NCBI RefSeq assembly: GCF_003287935.1
Contig: NZ_CP030287.1
Span: 5,597,022-5,661,021 of the forward strand
Reading direction: 5' to 3'
Length of the DNA: 64,000 nt
Source of the DNA: Streptomyces sp. ICC1
Lineage (GTDB): Bacteria; Actinomycetota; Actinomycetes; Streptomycetales; Streptomycetaceae
Positions 20,601-29,516 of this stretch are shown one piece after another (position 1 is the stretch's first letter; every line of letters begins with the position of its first letter). The notes under the pieces are model-generated. The model did not search any database. It saw only the letters and a list, made by a program, of their open reading frames with translations, and was not told where the DNA came from. The translations under genes and the position numbers were made by a program.

Positions 20601-23600
20601 GCCGCCGGCCCGCTGGAAGTCACCGTGGTCACCGCGCCGAAGCTGGCCGCCACCGGCCAGCAGCACAAGACGTACACCTACATGGACCTGCGCGGCTCCG
20701 TCGTGCGGTCCATCGAGGCGAACATGGCCTCGACCTTCAACACCTACGACGGCCTCGGCCGTGTGACCGCCACCTGGCTGCCCAACCGGGGCCAGTCCCT
20801 GACTCCGAACGTCAAGTACGACTACCTGCTGGAGCGCGGCAAGCAGCCCTGGACCTCGGTCGCCAGCCTCGCAGCCGACGGCAGCTACAAGACGGTCTAC
20901 ACGATCGCCGACGCACTGCTCCGCCCGCTCCAGACGCAGGCCGCGTCGCCGAACGGCGGCCGGGTCCTGACCGACACCCGCTACGACTCCCGTGGCCTGG
21001 CCTACGAGTCCTACACGGACATCTGGGACAAGGACAAGGCGCCGGAAGGCGTCTACGCCCGCGCCGAGTACGGCAGCACCCCCGCCCAGTCGCAGACCGT
21101 CTTCGACGGCCTGGGCCGCCCCACGACCAGCACCCTGCTCGTCTACGGCGTGCAGAAGCAGTCCACGACCACCAGCTACACCGGTGACTCGACCGCGACG
21201 ACGGCCGTCCAGGGCGGCAACGCGACCCGCACGATCACCGACGCGCTGGGCCGGACCACCGAGACCCGCACCTACGGCGGGACCACGCCGAACGACCCCG
21301 CCTACGGAGGAACCGCACCCGGCACGCCCTACACCAGCGTGAGCAACACCTACACCGTCGACGGCAAGGCGTCGACGATCACCGGGCCCGACAGCTCGAA
21401 GTGGACGTACGGCTACGACCTCTTCGGCCGGAGCAGCAGCACCACCGACCCGGACAAGGGGCTTTCCACCACGACCTTCACGGTCCTGGACCAGATCGCG
21501 ACGTCCAAGGACGCCCGCAACACGGTCCTGGAGTACGCGTACGACGAGGCCGGCCGCAAGACCGGCCTGTGGAAGTCGCCGAAGTCCGACGCCAACAAGC
21601 TCGCGGCGTGGACGTACGACACGGTCCGCAAGGGTTCCCCTTCCGCCGCGACGCGCTACGAAGGCGGCCTGACCGGCAAGGCGTACACCAAGTCCGTGAC
21701 CGCGTACGACGTCCTGGGCCGTCCCTCGACGACCCGCCTGACCCTGCCCGCCGACGACCCGCTCGTCACCTCGGGCGCCATCGCCGCCACCACCGACACC
21801 ACGGTCAACTACCGGCTCGACGGCGCGCTCAACTCCACGTCCGCGCCCGCGGCCGCTGGTCTCCCCGCCGAGATCCTCCAGGTGAGCTACGACGACTTCG
21901 GTCTGGCGAAGGGGCTCTCCGGAACCACCGACTACGTGCAGAACGTGTCGTACTCCCCGCTGGGCGACATCGACCAGCTCACCCTGGCCCGTTCGGCCGC
22001 CGCTGGTGTGCGCAAGACGTTCATCGGCAACACCTACGAGGAAGGCACCCGCCGCCTGCTGCGGTCCACGGTCAACGACCAGACGCACAACGGCATGCTG
22101 CAGGAGCTGACCTACCAATACGACCAGGCGGGCAATGTCCTGTCGATCTTCGACTCGGCTCCGCTGAGCGGGTTCACCAAGGCCGACAACCAGTGCTTCT
22201 CCTACGACGCGCAGCGCCGGATGACGGAGGCCTGGACCCCGAAGACCGCCGACTGCAACCCGACCGGGCGCACCGCCGCCAACCTCGACGGCGCGGCTCC
22301 GTACTGGAACAGCTACACGTACACGGCGGGCGGCCAGCGGGCCACGGAGAAGACCAACACCGGGACCCCGCAGACCCGTACCTACTGCTACGACCCGGCC
22401 CGCCCGCACGCCCTGGCGACCACCACCACCGGCGCCACCTGCACCGGCCTCACCCCGCAGTACGCCTACGACTCCATCGGAAACACCACCAAGCGCGCCG
22501 AAACCCCCGGCAGCGCGACCTCTCAAACTCTGAACTGGGGGCCGGAAGGCAAGCTCGCCAAGACGACCGAAGGCGCCACCGCCACCGACTACGTCTACGA
22601 CGCGGAAGGTGAACTTCTGATCCGCCGCGACCCGGCGGGCGAGACGGTCCTCTACGCGGGCTCCAACGAGGTCCACCTCAAGGGCGCCAAGAAGTGGGCC
22701 ACGCGCACCTACACCGTCGCCAGCACCAAGGTCGCGGTCCTGACCAGCGAATCCGGCAGCGCCAAGCTGTCGTTCGTGGCCGGCGACGCCCACGGCACGT
22801 CCTCGCTCATGGTTTCCGCGGACGACGCCCAGGCGGTGTCCAAGCGCTACACCACCCCGTTCGGCTCCGCACGCGGACCGGCGGCGGCCAACTGGCCCGA
22901 GGACAAGCGGTTCCTGGACAAGCCGGAGGACACCGGCACGGGCCTGACCCACATCGGCGCACGTGAATACGACGCGGCCCTCGGCCAGTTCCTCAGCGTC
23001 GACCCCGTCCTCGCACCGGACGCCGCACAGTCCCTCAACGGCTACTCGTACGCGAGCAACAACCCCGTCACCAGCGCCGACCCGACCGGCATGTGCGCGG
23101 AAATCGACTGCCCGACACGGCCTTGCCCTTCGTGCAACAACACGACGCCGGGCCACGAGCCCCCCGACGACGGGGACGGCAGTTACGACAAGGTCGACGA
23201 CGAGATGCACAGCCCTCCGGAGAAGGGCGGCAAGAGTCTGCGCATGAACGTCGGCGGTGGGCTGAACCGCGGGATCATCATGGTGCGGTACTACATCCAC
23301 ACCTACGGTGCGATGTCCATCATTCCGGGCAAGCCCCTCCTGCTGGGCGACAACCGGGAAGACACCCTCGACCCGACCGCGGCCTACCGGATGGTGCTCT
23401 TCTGGGACACGGCCACCGGTGAAGTCGTCTTCAACGTGGCACCGTCCCACACCATGCCGGGCAAGCGGACCGTGGCCTCGTACGCGACGGGCGGCGAGCC
23501 GCAGGTCGTCGACGTGGGCTCCAAGCTCCTCCCGGCCCTTCCCATCAGGACCGACCTGCCCAAGAACAGGACGGTCGACGGCTATAACATCATCGACGAC

Positions 23601-23915
23601 GACCTCGGCTCCAACTCGGACGGGCTCTTCCTGGGAGTGCACGGGGTCCAGCCGCTCATCACGATCGGGGCGGTCGACAACTATCTGAAGGTCAAGGCCG
23701 ACAAGGACTCGGTGTCGGTGACCCGCTCGGGCAACGCGTACCCGGACATGGAAGCCGTGCAGTACCGGCAGGGGCAGGACGCGCGCTGGATCGGGCAGGA
23801 CAGGATGGCGCACGAAAGCGGCTACGACGCACTGGACGCGTTCGGCGGGATCTTCCTCAAGGACATCGACCAGCGCACGTGGGTCAACGGCGACTGCACG
23901 AAGAGCTGCAAGTGA
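17637..23915 (+). CDS. Rhs/YD-repeat protein with variable C-terminal domain; native N-terminus apparently lost
   Basis: A very long Rhs protein (about 2,000 residues). From about 17820 onward the frame reads as an actinomycete Rhs protein: a segment starting QKAAEKAGITGVLFT, a SpvB-like region (PSLSFSYSSGSIDGR), many YD repeats, and the core ending REYDAALGQFLSVDPVL and YSYASNNPV followed by DPTG at about 23085. The last 275 residues are the specific C-terminal domain (VRYYIHTYGAMSIIPGKP and a Cys pair at the end); I do not recognise its fold. Upstream of 17820 the sequence is not normal: no signal peptide and no start with a ribosome-binding site in this frame. The GTG at 17637 is only the first plausible codon, and the ATG at 17672 is in another frame. 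Likely a 5'-truncated or rearranged gene. Intact members are usually exported and cleave off a toxin. Confidence 0.72.
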   Translation: MEGSCDLRESRTCRPRPPYAPPPRPKVWPNLPKPAVQDIGVRRTRSSPLKTSCRAGSQPRGDQKAAEKAGITGVLFTATNTADGPAQLTVDYGSFASAVGGGWATRLGLVSLPACALTTPDKAECRKTTPLPSANSLKNRTVTADVTSLSAGTPTAAKSKAPAQAPAVFAVMASETASPKGGGDFAATPLSASSSWESGSSSGAFTWSYPVAVPAAVSGPTPSLSFSYSSGSIDGRTANSNNQGSQVGEGFDLTSSYIERKYGSCDDDGQEDKHDLCWKYENASLVLNGKSSELVKDDTTGKWRLKDDDASQVTWSTGADNGDNDGEYWKVVTGDGTTYTFGLNKLPGAGAERTNSTWSAPVFGDDSGEPGYAKGSTFAGRSETQAWRWNVDLVQDVHGNAATYWYTAESNNYAKNGDKTKLAAYNRGGYLNEIRYGQRADTLFTGTASHKVTFGYAERCFATKCDDLTKDTSDNWPDVPFEAVCSASETDCRALAPDFFTRKRMTAVNTHAWSTALEPDNYANVDTFDLAQEYLDPGDLGDTSDQTLVLKSIKRTGKNGGTVNVPPVDFTYHMRPNRVDVDGDDVVPLNRPRINTITSETGAITTVTLSNPECVRGSKMPVAEDDNALSCYPVYWPINGGDPKLDWFHKYNVAAVTIADPAGQNDLVENSYEYANPGWHHNDDPLTPEKERTWSDWRGYGKVTTHTGALGKTRSKAVKVFMQGMHGDKRKDSTATRTTTVAAVPVSGLTIPAINDDEQYSGFKRQEITYDGTTPVSVSVTDPWSKETASRQASYGNAKAHYVRPQTEYAHTFLTASNTWRTTRSDTTYDDVYGMKTLSSSSGDTAKPGDETCTRTWYARNDAKGITNLTSRTRTVGALCSVTDDKLTLPANSATRGDVLTDTAMVYDDTAATGWTANQTPTLGLATWAGRPQSYPVASGTADRNPVGAAGWQTTAKTTYDTATAKLGRPLTSTDAAGNTTTTSYTPAAAGPLEVTVVTAPKLAATGQQHKTYTYMDLRGSVVRSIEANMASTFNTYDGLGRVTATWLPNRGQSLTPNVKYDYLLERGKQPWTSVASLAADGSYKTVYTIADALLRPLQTQAASPNGGRVLTDTRYDSRGLAYESYTDIWDKDKAPEGVYARAEYGSTPAQSQTVFDGLGRPTTSTLLVYGVQKQSTTTSYTGDSTATTAVQGGNATRTITDALGRTTETRTYGGTTPNDPAYGGTAPGTPYTSVSNTYTVDGKASTITGPDSSKWTYGYDLFGRSSSTTDPDKGLSTTTFTVLDQIATSKDARNTVLEYAYDEAGRKTGLWKSPKSDANKLAAWTYDTVRKGSPSAATRYEGGLTGKAYTKSVTAYDVLGRPSTTRLTLPADDPLVTSGAIAATTDTTVNYRLDGALNSTSAPAAAGLPAEILQVSYDDFGLAKGLSGTTDYVQNVSYSPLGDIDQLTLARSAAAGVRKTFIGNTYEEGTRRLLRSTVNDQTHNGMLQELTYQYDQAGNVLSIFDSAPLSGFTKADNQCFSYDAQRRMTEAWTPKTADCNPTGRTAANLDGAAPYWNSYTYTAGGQRATEKTNTGTPQTRTYCYDPARPHALATTTTGATCTGLTPQYAYDSIGNTTKRAETPGSATSQTLNWGPEGKLAKTTEGATATDYVYDAEGELLIRRDPAGETVLYAGSNEVHLKGAKKWATRTYTVASTKVAVLTSESGSAKLSFVAGDAHGTSSLMVSADDAQAVSKRYTTPFGSARGPAAANWPEDKRFLDKPEDTGTGLTHIGAREYDAALGQFLSVDPVLAPDAAQSLNGYSYASNNPVTSADPTGMCAEIDCPTRPCPSCNNTTPGHEPPDDGDGSYDKVDDEMHSPPEKGGKSLRMNVGGGLNRGIIMVRYYIHTYGAMSIIPGKPLLLGDNREDTLDPTAAYRMVLFWDTATGEVVFNVAPSHTMPGKRTVASYATGGEPQVVDVGSKLLPALPIRTDLPKNRTVDGYNIIDDDLGSNSDGLFLGVHGVQPLITIGAVDNYLKVKADKDSVSVTRSGNAYPDMEAVQYRQGQDARWIGQDRMAHESGYDALDAFGGIFLKDIDQRTWVNGDCTKSCK

Positions 23916-23925
23916 GGAGACCGTG

Positions 23926-24591
23926 ATGAGCACGAAGAGGTGGCTGCGCATCTCCCTGCAGCGGTACGTCCTGACCGCCCTCCTCGGGTGGACGGCCGCG
24001 GCGGTGGTGCAGCCGGCCATGGGCACTGACCCCTTCTGGGACTCGTTCGGCCTGGGCATGAAGGTGGGGCTGCTGATGGTGCCCCTCCTGACGGTCGTGA
24101 CCCTGGCCGTGCTCGCCCTGCTGGCCGGTCGGCGGTTCGAACCGCCGACCGGCGGGGCCCAGCGGATCCGGGGGGGCTGGCTGATCGTGCTCCCGCTGCT
24201 CCTGCCGCTGCCGGTGGCGGCGCTGACCGTGCCGCTGCAGTACCTGATCGTGCTGGGAGCCCAGATCGTCTACCTGCTCTGGGTGCTGCCCTGCACGGAC
24301 GCCCGCGACACGGCGGAGAGGCTGCGCTCGCTCGCCGACCCGGCGGTTCCCGCCGCGGACCGGGCCGGGACGGCACGGTCGGTGGCGGGGTTCCGCTCCC
24401 GGCCGGCCGTGGAAGCCCTGGTGGGCGTCGCGGCCGACAAGGAGCCGGAGGTGGCCGAAGCGGCCCTGGAAACCCTCTGCACCATGTGGCGGCGGGACGG
24501 GGTCGTCGGCGAGGACCTGCTGCTGAAGCTCGACCCGCGGGCCCAGGACCGGGTCCGCGGCCTGGGCATCAAGGTCCGCAGCCCTTGGTGA
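23926..24591 (+). CDS. Small polytopic membrane protein, candidate Rhs immunity partner
   Basis: A 221-residue protein starting at ATG 23926 behind GAGGAG, ten bases after the Rhs stop codon and so almost certainly cotranscribed. The first 130 residues hold three to four hydrophobic segments (ALLGWTAAAVV, VGLLMVPLLTVVTLAVLALL, WLIVLPLLLPLPVAAL, LIVLGAQIVYLLWVLP). The cytoplasmic tail (about 140-221) is helical, with HEAT-like alternation (SRPAVEALVGVAADKEPEVAEAALETL). I recognise no family. Its position directly after a polymorphic Rhs C-terminus is where immunity genes normally sit, and a membrane location would suit a toxin acting on the membrane or crossing it. That is inference from position only. 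Confidence 0.72.
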   Translation: MSTKRWLRISLQRYVLTALLGWTAAAVVQPAMGTDPFWDSFGLGMKVGLLMVPLLTVVTLAVLALLAGRRFEPPTGGAQRIRGGWLIVLPLLLPLPVAALTVPLQYLIVLGAQIVYLLWVLPCTDARDTAERLRSLADPAVPAADRAGTARSVAGFRSRPAVEALVGVAADKEPEVAEAALETLCTMWRRDGVVGEDLLLKLDPRAQDRVRGLGIKVRSPW

Positions 24592-24621
24592 GGCCCGCGC
24601 CACGCGATGCGCGGGTGTGAC

Positions 24622-24660
24622 GAAGCCCGGCCCTTCCGGATTCCGGAAGGGCCGGGCTTC
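24622..24660. terminator. Bidirectional hairpin terminator between convergent genes
   Basis: A perfect 18-bp inverted repeat (24622-24639 with 24643-24660) with a 3-nt loop, lying between the convergent membrane-protein gene and the phosphotransferase gene. The flanking T-run is short. Confidence 0.85.
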
Positions 24661-24672
24661 TCCCGTTCGGTC

Positions 24673-25797
24673 TCAGCGCGTGCCCACCGCCGCGCGGACC
24701 GCCCTGCGGGCCATGCCCGCGTCGTCGTGCAGGCGGCGCAGCAGCAGCCGCTGCTCCTCGCCGGAGGACAGGGCGCCCGCCGGCAGGGGCTGGGCCGGGG
24801 CGGCCGCCAGCATCGAGCGCTGCACCGCCGTCTCCGACATCCGGATCTCCCGGGTCAGCACGAGCATCAGGTTGACCAGGAACGCGTCCCGCGCCGCCGG
24901 TCCCGCCGCCTGGGCCATGCGGCTGATCTGGGCCCGTGCGGCCGGGGCGTCGCCCAGTACCGTCCACAGGGTGGCCATGTCGTAGCCCGGGAGGTACCAG
25001 CCCGCGTGCTCCCAGTCGAGGAGCACGGGACCCGCCGGGGACAGCAGCAGGTTCGACAGGAGCGCGTCGCCGTGGTTGAACTGCCAGGGGGTGCCGGACA
25101 GTTTCACCCCGTGCAGCAGCTTCTGCAGGTCACCGAGGTCCCGGTCGGTCAGCAGGCCCAGCTCGTAGTCCCTGGCGATGCGCCGGCCGTAGTTCAGCGG
25201 CCGCCCGAACAGCTCCTCGGCGGGCCGCCAGCCGTTCACCTGGCGCACCGCTCCCAGTGCCGCCCGCAGGTCGGCCCTGGGCGGGGCCTCCACCGGATGC
25301 CGCTGCAGCGCCGCGACCCGGCCCGCCATCCGCTCGACGATCAGTACGCAGTTCTCCGGATCGGCGGCGATCAGCCGCGGCACCCGGACCTGCGGGCGGT
25401 GGCGGACGAAGGTCCGGTACGTCGCTATTTCGTGCCGGTACCGCTCGCGCCACTCTGGCGAGTGATCCAGTAAGACCTTCGCGACGGCCGTCATCCTTCC
25501 GGTGGTCCCCACCAGCAGGACCGAGCGGCCGCTGCGCCGCAGCACCTGGACCGGAGCGAACTCCGGACAGATCCGCTGGACCGAGGCGAGCGCCGTGCGC
25601 AACTGGGCTCCCTGCGGGCCCGAGAGGTCGATTCTCCCGCTGAGCGGCTGCGATCCGGTCCCCGGCATCCGCCGCGTCCGTACGGCGCCCTGCGCCTGTG
25701 CGGTGGTGCGGCCGGGTTCGAGGTAGGGGCCGCCGCCCGCGGGGAGCGTGCGGTGCGGCCGGAGAGGGGCGGACACGGAGGTCGTTGCTGCGTACAT
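24673..25797 (-). CDS. Aminoglycoside-phosphotransferase-fold (APH) family protein with a TTA codon
   Basis: A 374-residue kinase-like phosphotransferase. After a Pro/Thr-rich 60-residue N-terminus come the lysine-containing strand AVAKVLLD, the catalytic loop HGDxxxxN with His242, Asp244 and Asn249, and the metal-binding Asp261 in LLDWEHAG. This is the APH/choline-kinase fold; members phosphorylate aminoglycosides, choline, homoserine or other small hydroxyl compounds, and the substrate cannot be told here. Start ATG 25797 has AAGGGA upstream; another start at 25863 would add 22 residues. Leu109 is a TTA codon (25471-25473), next to the catalytic lysine strand, so synthesis should depend on bldA tRNA in Streptomyces. 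It is divergent from the NsdA-like gene. Confidence 0.83.
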   Translation of the reverse strand: MYAATTSVSAPLRPHRTLPAGGGPYLEPGRTTAQAQGAVRTRRMPGTGSQPLSGRIDLSGPQGAQLRTALASVQRICPEFAPVQVLRRSGRSVLLVGTTGRMTAVAKVLLDHSPEWRERYRHEIATYRTFVRHRPQVRVPRLIAADPENCVLIVERMAGRVAALQRHPVEAPPRADLRAALGAVRQVNGWRPAEELFGRPLNYGRRIARDYELGLLTDRDLGDLQKLLHGVKLSGTPWQFNHGDALLSNLLLSPAGPVLLDWEHAGWYLPGYDMATLWTVLGDAPAARAQISRMAQAAGPAARDAFLVNLMLVLTREIRMSETAVQRSMLAAAPAQPLPAGALSSGEEQRLLLRRLHDDAGMARRAVRAAVGTR

Positions 25798-25946
25798 GGC
25801 GTTACGGATCCCTTCGTGCGCCGACGAGTTGCGTACGCCGCCCCGCCGGATCCCGTGCATCACCCTGGGGAGTTCCGCCGGTGACCGGGTCGGGGAGGCG
25901 CATTCCTACCTGACACCCGCCCGTGGGTGGCGGACCACCTTGCGTG

Positions 25947-25966
25947 CCCTGGCGAACCCTGGCGAA
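25947..25966. repeat. Tandem 10-bp direct repeat upstream of NsdA-like gene
   Basis: CCCTGGCGAA occurs twice in perfect tandem, about 60 bp upstream of the GTG at 26028 and in the divergent promoter region shared with the phosphotransferase gene. It could be a regulator site or simple slippage. Confidence 0.55.
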
Positions 25967-26027
25967 TAGTCGCTCGGCACCTGACACGGGGTTACTGTCA
26001 ACTCAGCCGAGAACCTGGGGGCTTGAC

Positions 26028-27509
26028 GTGAGCAAAGGACCAAACACCCGTCTGAACGACTTGTTCGGCCTGGCCGGCTGGTCGAAGGGTGAACTGGCGA
26101 GGATGGTCAACCGGCAGGCGGCTTCCATGGGCCACCACCAGCTGGCGACCGACACCTCGCGGGTGCGGCGCTGGATCGACATGGGGGAGACCCCGCGCGA
26201 ACCGGTGCCCACGGTACTGGCAGCCCTGTTCACCGAGCGGCTCGGTCGTGTCGTGACCATCGAGGACCTCGGGTTCGTACGGCAACGGCGCACCGGAAAG
26301 CGGCAGCCCGAAGGGGAGAAGGAGAACCCCGACGGAATGCCCTGGGCGCCCGAACGCACAGCCGCGGTCCTCACCGAATTCACGGGAATGGACCTCATGC
26401 TCAACCGTCGCGGTCTGATGAGCGCGGGTGCCGCGCTCACCGCCGGCTCAGCCCTCAGCAACGCCATGTACGACTGGCTCCACACCGACCCCGCCCGCGC
26501 GAAGGGCGCGCAGCGCCACGACGACCCCTTCCAGGCCGACTCGGCGGGTTACGACCGCTACGAGGCCGCGCCCATCGGCTCCCAGGAGATCGAGGCGCTG
26601 GAGCGCTCCGTGGAGGTCTTCCGCGCCTGGGACGCCTCCAGAGGCGGCGGCCTCCAGCGCAAGGCCGTGGTCGGGCAGCTCAACGAGGTGGGCGGCATGC
26701 TCGCCTACCACCACCCCGACCACCTCCAGCGACGGTTGTGGGGGGTGGCCGCCAACCTGGCGGTGCTGGCGGGCTGGATGTCCCACGACGTCGGCCTGGA
26801 GCCGACCGCGCAGAAGTACTTCGTCATCGCGGCCCACGCCGCCCGCGAGGGCGGCGACCGGCCGCGCGCGGGGGAGGCGCTCTCCCGGGCCGCCCGCCAG
26901 ATGGTCCACCTGGGCAAGCCGAACGAGGCCCTCGACCTGATGAAGCTGGCGCAGTCCGGCTCCGGCGAGCAGACCCTGCCCCGCACCCGGGCCATGCTGC
27001 ACACGATCGAGGCCTGGGCGCAGGCCGCGCTGGGCAAGGGGCAGGCCATGCGCCGGACCCTGGGCGAAGCCGAGGACCTGTTCGTGTCCACCCCCGGCGA
27101 CGTGCCGCCGCCGTCCTGGATGCAGCACTTCGACGAGGCCGACCTGCACGGCATGCAGGCGCTGGCCTTCCGGACCCTCGCCGACCACGACCCCTCGGCG
27201 GCGCCGATCGCGCAGAAGCACGCCAAGGAGGCCCTGCGCCTGCGGGCCGACGGCCACCAGCGGTCGAAGATCTTCGACTACATCTCGATGGCCTCGGCCT
27301 GCTTCATCGCCGACGACCCGGAGCAGGCCGACCGCTACGCCCGCCTCGCGCTCGTGTCGATGAACGAGACCTCCTCGCACCGCACGTGGGACCGGCTGCG
27401 CGAGATGTACCGGCTGACCGGCCAGTACTCGGGCTTCGCCGGCATCGAGGAGCTCCGCGCGGAGATCAAACTGGCCCTCCCGAACAGCCCAGTGGCCCGT
27501 ACGGTCTGA
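26028..27509 (+). CDS. NsdA-like regulatory protein (HTH-like N-terminus, TPR-like C-terminus)
   Basis: A 493-residue protein that starts at GTG 26028 (VSKGPNTRLNDLFGLAGWSKGELARMVNRQA). The N-terminal 100 residues look like a helix-turn-helix with the conserved run TSRVRRWIDMGETPR. Residues about 165-480 are alpha-helical repeats resembling TPRs (EALSRAARQMVHLGKPNEALDLMKLA). This is the architecture of the Streptomyces NsdA/NsdB group, negative effectors of differentiation and antibiotic production; the resemblance is from memory and there are several paralogues, so I do not assign the symbol. The ribosome-binding site is weak (CCTGGGGG). A hairpin follows the gene. It stands alone between a phosphotransferase and a PP2C phosphatase. 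Confidence 0.75.
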   Translation: MSKGPNTRLNDLFGLAGWSKGELARMVNRQAASMGHHQLATDTSRVRRWIDMGETPREPVPTVLAALFTERLGRVVTIEDLGFVRQRRTGKRQPEGEKENPDGMPWAPERTAAVLTEFTGMDLMLNRRGLMSAGAALTAGSALSNAMYDWLHTDPARAKGAQRHDDPFQADSAGYDRYEAAPIGSQEIEALERSVEVFRAWDASRGGGLQRKAVVGQLNEVGGMLAYHHPDHLQRRLWGVAANLAVLAGWMSHDVGLEPTAQKYFVIAAHAAREGGDRPRAGEALSRAARQMVHLGKPNEALDLMKLAQSGSGEQTLPRTRAMLHTIEAWAQAALGKGQAMRRTLGEAEDLFVSTPGDVPPPSWMQHFDEADLHGMQALAFRTLADHDPSAAPIAQKHAKEALRLRADGHQRSKIFDYISMASACFIADDPEQADRYARLALVSMNETSSHRTWDRLREMYRLTGQYSGFAGIEELRAEIKLALPNSPVARTV

Positions 27510-27538
27510 GGGCCGGTGGCAGCCCGAGCGCGCCGAAA

Positions 27539-27560
27539 GGCCGCGCCTTCCGGCGCGGCC
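27539..27560. terminator. Hairpin between convergent NsdA-like and phosphatase genes
   Basis: A 9-bp GC stem (27539-27547 with 27552-27560) and TTCC loop in the 91-bp gap between two converging genes. No T-tract; it probably acts as a GC hairpin terminator for either direction. Confidence 0.65.
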
Positions 27561-27600
27561 CTGAAACCCCGCACATCCGCTGACGCGGGCGGTCCGCCGG

Positions 27601-29025
27601 CTACGGGCCGATCCGGGCCACCAGCACGCAGGCGTCGTCCTCGCGCTCGCCCTCGCCGAACTCCCCGATCACCATGCGCACGCACTCCTGCGCCGACCGC
27701 GCGGCCGAGAAGTGCGGGGCCAGCGCCAGCAGCCGCTCGGTCCCGTCGGCCTTGCTGAACTCGATGCTGCGCGGGGTCAGTCCGTCGGTGTGCAGGACGA
27801 GCACGTCGCCGGGCTCGAGCCGCTCCTCCGCCTGCCCGTACGAGGCTCCGGAGGTCGCTCCCAGCAGCACGCCCTCGGGCGGCAGCAGCGAGCGCCCCTG
27901 GCCGCGCCGGAACAGCAGCGGGGCGGGGTGACCGGCCTGCGCCCAGGACAGCACCCGGCGCGCCGGGTCGTAGCGGCAGCACACCGCCGACCCCAGCGCG
28001 GGCTGTACGGAGGTCTCCAGGAGCTGGTTGAGCCAGCCCATCAGGGGGCCCGGCTCGATGCCCGCCATGGCCATCCCGCGCAGGGCGCCGAGCATCATCG
28101 CCATGCCGGACGTGGCGGTCACCCCGTGGCCGGTCAGATCTCCGACCGTCAGCATGGAGTGACCGTCGGGCAGTTCGAGCGCGTCGTACCAGTCGCCGCC
28201 GATCAGCGCGCTGGTCGCGGAGGGCAGGTAGTGCGCGGCCACGTCCAGTGCCCGGGTGCTGTCGTGCGGGAACCGCAGGGAGCCGCGCCACGGGGGGAGC
28301 ACGGCTTCCTGCAGCTCGACCGCCAGCCGGCGCTCGGTCTGCGCGATCTCCTGCCGGCGCTGCAGCGAGTCACGTGACTCGCGCACCGCCCGCTGGCTCC
28401 GGCGCAGTTCACTCACATCGCGCAGCACGGCCCACATGGAGGCCGTGCAGCCGTCGGAGTCGAGTACCGGCTCGCCCCTCATGTGCAGCGTCCGGACGCG
28501 GCCGTCGGTCCGGACGATGCGGAACTCGCCGTCTATCGGCTTGCCGTCCACCAGACAGGCCGTCACCATCGCGGTGAGCAGCGGCTGGTCATCGGAGAAC
28601 AGGGTGGAGCCCAGCTCGTCGAGCGGCAGTGCGCCGGCTTCCGGGGAGCGGCCGAAGATCTGGAAGAGCTCGTCGGACCAGCTGACCTCGTCGGTCAGCA
28701 GGTTCCACTCGGCGCTGCCGACCCGGGTCTGCTGGGCCTCCGGCCCGGTCTCGGGGGCGGCCTGCGGGACCGCGGCGAACTCGGCCGCGGGCGGCAGGCC
28801 CTCCTTGAGCTGGCCGAGGTGGGCGCGGAGGTCGTCGAGGTGGTGCACCGCGAGATCGCACAGTGCGCGCTGCCAGCGGCCCTGTGCGTCGTCGTCGTCG
28901 ACGACGGTGTCGCGGCGGACGGCGTCGACTTCCCCGCGGAGCCTTCGGGTCTGGGAGATCAGCGCGTCCACCGACCCTGGCTCGGGGGGCTGCGCGGGAC
29001 GGTCCGCGAACAGGTGGGACGGCAT
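27601..29025 (-). CDS. PAS-domain SpoIIE/RsbU-type PP2C phosphatase
   Basis: A 474-residue protein. Residues about 20-100 are a coiled/helical N-terminus with HLDDLRAHLGQL. A PAS domain follows (about 125-235; SDELFQIFGRSPEAG to GEPVLDSDG and RDVSELRR), then a short coiled coil (QRRQEIAQTERRLA) and the SpoIIE/PP2C catalytic domain with the metal-binding Asps in GGDWYDAL, VGDLTGHG and the C-terminal EREDDACVLV. Such enzymes dephosphorylate anti-anti-sigma factors in partner-switching systems; no anti-sigma or STAS gene is adjacent. The start ATG at 29025 has GGAG seven bases upstream; the open frame continues 5'. The PAS domain may bind a ligand or cofactor. Confidence 0.9.
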   Translation of the reverse strand: MPSHLFADRPAQPPEPGSVDALISQTRRLRGEVDAVRRDTVVDDDDAQGRWQRALCDLAVHHLDDLRAHLGQLKEGLPPAAEFAAVPQAAPETGPEAQQTRVGSAEWNLLTDEVSWSDELFQIFGRSPEAGALPLDELGSTLFSDDQPLLTAMVTACLVDGKPIDGEFRIVRTDGRVRTLHMRGEPVLDSDGCTASMWAVLRDVSELRRSQRAVRESRDSLQRRQEIAQTERRLAVELQEAVLPPWRGSLRFPHDSTRALDVAAHYLPSATSALIGGDWYDALELPDGHSMLTVGDLTGHGVTATSGMAMMLGALRGMAMAGIEPGPLMGWLNQLLETSVQPALGSAVCCRYDPARRVLSWAQAGHPAPLLFRRGQGRSLLPPEGVLLGATSGASYGQAEERLEPGDVLVLHTDGLTPRSIEFSKADGTERLLALAPHFSAARSAQECVRMVIGEFGEGEREDDACVLVARIGP

Positions 29026-29267
29026 GAGAACTCCGATACAGGCGCGGCACGGCCAAGTCTGAGGAGGGACCGGTTCTGTGGAAGGGCCTGTAACGACTCT
29101 TGCACAGGCGGCGACGGCCTGTAAGGCGTTTGGCAACATCTGTGGCGGGCTTGCTTAAGGCATATGCCTGAGGCCTCTCGACCGTCCCCGGGTGTGCGAA
29201 CGAATCCGGTCAGTCCTGCCGGTGGACCGGAACGGGAGGCCTCGGGCCCCTTGCGGCGTCTGGGCCG

Positions 29268-29516
29268 TTACACGGAGATCGGCACCGGGTGGATCTCGCT
29301 GGCCGGGTGTCCGGTGCGCTCGTGGATCCGCTGGACCGCCTCCGCCGAGGGGGCCTCGGAGAGGCAGTAGACCGTGCCGGAAGCCGGGTCCGCCCAGGCC
29401 CGCTCGAAGTGCACGCTCTCCTGCGATTCGATGTCCAGGTCGGCCTTGTGGGCGGCCAGCAACTGCTCCTCGGTGATGCCGTCCATGCCGTAGTGGACGT
29501 CCATGAACTTCGCCAC
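29268..29516 (-). CDS. SCO4226-family nickel-binding protein (DUF4242)
   Basis: A small protein of 82 residues starting at GTG 29516 behind a near-perfect AGAGGAGGTG site. The sequence begins VAKFMDVHYGMDGITEEQL and continues FERAWADPASGTVYCLSEAPSAEAVQRIHERTGHPA, which is the SCO4226 family of Streptomyces, dimeric ferredoxin-like proteins reported to bind nickel. Conserved His/Cys/Glu residues fit a metal site. The physiological role is not established; nickel homeostasis or delivery is the family suggestion. It stands alone, divergent from the molybdenum enzyme genes with 364 bp between. The larger open frames at this position in other frames are not real genes. Confidence 0.88.
   Translation of the reverse strand: MAKFMDVHYGMDGITEEQLLAAHKADLDIESQESVHFERAWADPASGTVYCLSEAPSAEAVQRIHERTGHPASEIHPVPISV

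Noticed and set aside
16500..23915. Start of the Rhs frame as far back as 16500
   Set aside because: The first 1,100 bases are an out-of-frame reading of the esterase gene and show no Rhs similarity.
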